Part shown: positions 5,924 to 7,246 of the stretch, piece after piece
How the letters are laid out: every line of letters starts with the position of its first letter
Position numbering within the stretch: the first letter of the stretch is position 1
From: Bacteroidales bacterium
Lineage (GTDB): Bacteria > Bacteroidota > Bacteroidia > Bacteroidales > WCHB1-69
Assembly: GCA_031254735.1 (NCBI GenBank)
Contig: JAIRTU010000144.1
Location: forward strand, 1-7,246
Reading direction: 5' to 3'
DNA length: 7,246 nt
The notes under the pieces: model-generated
What the model saw: only the letters and a program-made list of their open reading frames with translations
Databases searched by the model: none
What the model was told of the DNA's origin: nothing
Translations under genes and position numbers: made by a program

Positions 5924-6562
5924 ATGGAGTTATCTAAAAATTGTGCCAAGTATTTATTGGAAATCAAGGCGGTAAAGTTAAATCCGACACAGCCGTTCAC
6001 ATGGGCGTCGGGCTTGAAATCTCCCATTTATTGCGATAACCGCAAAACACTCTCGTACCCTCAAATACGAACATTTATCCGCGATGGACTGGTAGAAACA
6101 ATCAAAAAGCAATTTCCCAACGTGGAAGTGATAGCGGGCGTAGCAACAGGGGCTATCGCACAGGGAGCGTTGGTGGCAGAAGCTATGGGCTTGCCGTTTG
6201 TGTACGTTCGCAGTGAAGAGAAAAAACACGGACTAACCAACATTGTGGAAGGAGTGGTTGCCGCCAAACAAAAAGTGGTGGTGGTAGAAGATCTGGTTTC
6301 TACCGGACAAAGCAGCCTCAAAGCAGCCCACGCATTGAAAGATATGGAGTGCGAAGTGCTTGGAATGGTGGCTATTTTCACGTATAATCTTCCTGTTGCC
6401 AAACAGCGTTTTGAAGAGGCTCAACTGCCGTTGCACACCTTGACCGATTATAACATCATGGTGAAACAAGCCGCAGAAGACGGTTACATACAACAAAACG
6501 AAATAAACACCCTCAACCAATGGAGTAAAGACCCCGCAGCATGGGCTGAACAATTTAAATAA
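5924..6562 (+). CDS. pyrE: Orotate phosphoribosyltransferase
   Basis: PyrE is the cytosolic enzyme of de novo pyrimidine synthesis that joins orotate to PRPP to give orotidine 5'-monophosphate and pyrophosphate. The 212 aa length is normal for the family (213 in E. coli). Visible features are the substrate-side TWASGLKSPIYCDNR at 26-40, GVATGAIAQG at 72-81, the flexible catalytic loop with RSEEKKHG at 96-103 (Lys100, Lys101, His102), and the PRPP-binding motif VVVVEDLVSTGQSS at 118-131 with Glu122-Asp123. The ATG at 5924 fits the family N-terminus and lies 26 nt after a good -7 box. The SRPBCC gene starts 1 nt after the stop, so both are very likely cotranscribed. No attenuator-like structure is seen in the short leader. 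Confidence 0.98.
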   Translation: MELSKNCAKYLLEIKAVKLNPTQPFTWASGLKSPIYCDNRKTLSYPQIRTFIRDGLVETIKKQFPNVEVIAGVATGAIAQGALVAEAMGLPFVYVRSEEKKHGLTNIVEGVVAAKQKVVVVEDLVSTGQSSLKAAHALKDMECEVLGMVAIFTYNLPVAKQRFEEAQLPLHTLTDYNIMVKQAAEDGYIQQNEINTLNQWSKDPAAWAEQFK

Positions 6563-6563
6563 A

Positions 6564-6977
6564 ATGGACTTAACAAGCAAAAAAACAAATATACTACGCC
6601 CCGATCAGGCGGTTTTCAACATGTTGATCAACTGCAACAATATCGCGAAATATATTCCTCACGACAAGGTGCAGGACTTTCAATCTACTCAAACAAGTTG
6701 TTCTTTTACGGTTACAGGTGCGGGAAAGATAGAAATGTCGTTGCAGGAACAGCTTCCTTTTTCTCGCATTTCTTACCTGTTGGGCAATTCGGTAACAAAA
6801 GAACTCTCGGTGCTTTTCCACATCGAAAAGAAAGACGAGCATACTTGCGAACTTCATATTGCAACGCATATAGAGTTGCCCTTCTTCATGGTGCAAATGG
6901 TAAAATCTTCCTTGCAGAAATTCATAGACCTGCTGGTCGATCATATCAAAGCCGCAGCAGAAAACAGTAACTTGTAA
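6564..6977 (+). CDS. SRPBCC (START-like) family protein
   Basis: This 137 aa protein matches the SRPBCC helix-grip fold: a first strand and helix with VFNMLINCNNIAKYIP (17-32), several beta strands (CSFTVTGAGKIEMSLQEQ at 46-63, a SYLLGNS strand, KELSVLFHIEKKD, CELHIATHIELPF), and a long C-terminal amphipathic helix (MVQMVKSSLQKFIDLLVDHIKAAAEN). Such proteins form a hydrophobic cavity for a ligand, but the ligand and role of this family are unknown. There is no signal peptide, so it is cytosolic. Its ATG lies 1 nt after the pyrE stop, which points to tight cotranscription and probably translational coupling. Whether it acts in pyrimidine metabolism is not shown by the sequence. Confidence 0.85.
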   Translation: MDLTSKKTNILRPDQAVFNMLINCNNIAKYIPHDKVQDFQSTQTSCSFTVTGAGKIEMSLQEQLPFSRISYLLGNSVTKELSVLFHIEKKDEHTCELHIATHIELPFFMVQMVKSSLQKFIDLLVDHIKAAAENSNL

Positions 6978-7044
6978 TAAAAGAGAATCGTGAAAGACTG
7001 AAAGTCCGAGTTAATTCAGCCTAATGGCGAAGCCTTTGGGGAAC

Positions 7045-7069
7045 AAGGGAAATCACCACCCTTTTTTTT
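7045..7069 (+). terminator. possible weak intrinsic terminator after the pyrE operon
   Basis: AAGGG (7045-7049) pairs with CCCTT (7059-7063) over a 9 nt loop and is continuous with eight T (7062-7069). The 5 bp stem is short, so the call is tentative, but its position between two convergent gene ends fits. Further small inverted repeats lie upstream (6996-7034). Confidence 0.4.
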
Positions 7070-7099
7070 GCATTGAAAAGGCAGGTTAAAAAAACACCT

Positions 7100-7246
7100 T
7101 TAAACATCTTTTTCCAAACGATTTTTCAAAATCTCGAAAAGGATAATTCCTGTGGCGACAGAAACGTTGAGCGATTCTATGCTTCCGACCATGGGGATTT
7201 TTACTTCCCTGTCGCAGAGAGCCAGATATTGTTCGGAGATACCGTC
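7100..7246 (-). CDS. SpoU/TrmH-type RNA 2'-O-ribose methyltransferase, C-terminal 48 residues
   Basis: The minus-strand frame is open from the right edge to a TAA at 7100-7102 and gives 48 residues. It contains IPMVGSIESLNVSVATGI followed by ILFEILKNRLE, the C-terminal motif of the SPOUT fold that forms the SAM-binding knot in SpoU/TrmH/RlmB enzymes, with the Ser-Leu-Asn-Val-Ser core intact. These methylate a ribose 2'-OH in tRNA or rRNA. The N-terminal part lies outside the window, so TrmH, RlmB and related subfamilies cannot be told apart. It converges with the pyrE–SRPBCC unit over a 122 bp gap. Confidence 0.92.
   Translation of the reverse strand, partial: DGISEQYLALCDREVKIPMVGSIESLNVSVATGIILFEILKNRLEKDV

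Noticed and set aside
5917..5924. TACGTTAT on the minus strand as the NUDIX -7 box
   Set aside because: It matches only four of the six fixed consensus positions and overlaps the pyrE start codon; a TTG lies 22 nt upstream, but this is too weak to list.
6061..6580. Several minus-strand open frames opposite pyrE (113-115 aa)
   Set aside because: They lie antisense to a well-supported pyrE coding region and show no family pattern.
6594..6970. Open frames in other phases over the SRPBCC gene
   Set aside because: The frame starting at 6564 has the SRPBCC pattern and is tightly coupled to pyrE; the others are shadows.
7077..7101. AAAGG/CCTTT and AGGT/ACCT inverted repeat as a terminator for the methyltransferase gene
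   Set aside because: The stems are only 4-5 bp, and the T-run lies in the loop rather than after the stem.

Overview
The window looks like a chromosomal stretch from a member of the Bacteroidota, probably the Bacteroidales. This is inferred from four things: an ECF sigma / FecR (with a C-terminal DUF4974-like region) / STN-domain gene trio; -7 promoter boxes of the TAnnTTTG type in front of three genes; A-rich leaders without Shine-Dalgarno sequences; and a pyrE–SRPBCC gene pair. The species cannot be named from the sequence. Base composition is moderately AT-rich throughout, and no insertion sequence, phage gene, tRNA, rRNA or CRISPR array was seen.

Left part (1-2200, minus strand): sufD, an Fe-S cluster scaffold subunit cut by the left edge, preceded by a complete lgt (prolipoprotein diacylglyceryl transferase) 57 bp upstream. 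lgt has its own -7 box.

Middle (2300-5250, minus strand): a compact three-gene cell-surface-signalling-type operon. In transcription order it holds an ECF sigma factor (TTG start), a FecR-type membrane anti-sigma factor with an unusual acidic linker, and, overlapping fecR by 14 nt, a secreted protein with an N-terminal STN signalling domain fused to a small predicted outer-membrane beta-barrel. In the classical FecI/FecR/FecA design the STN domain sits on a large TonB-dependent receptor. Here no TonB-dependent receptor or SusD gene is present, and the small barrel takes its position. This is the most interesting system in the window.

Right part (5270-7246): a NUDIX hydrolase (minus) and pyrE (plus) stand head-to-head, with the pyrE -7 box lying inside codons 2-4 of the NUDIX gene. 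pyrE is followed 1 nt later by an SRPBCC/START-like protein gene. After a short hairpin-rich intergenic stretch with a T8 tract comes the C-terminal end of a convergent SpoU/TrmH-type RNA methyltransferase, cut by the right edge. No stretch above 300 bp lacks a gene; the longest gaps are 2142-2300, 5134-5270 and 6978-7099.
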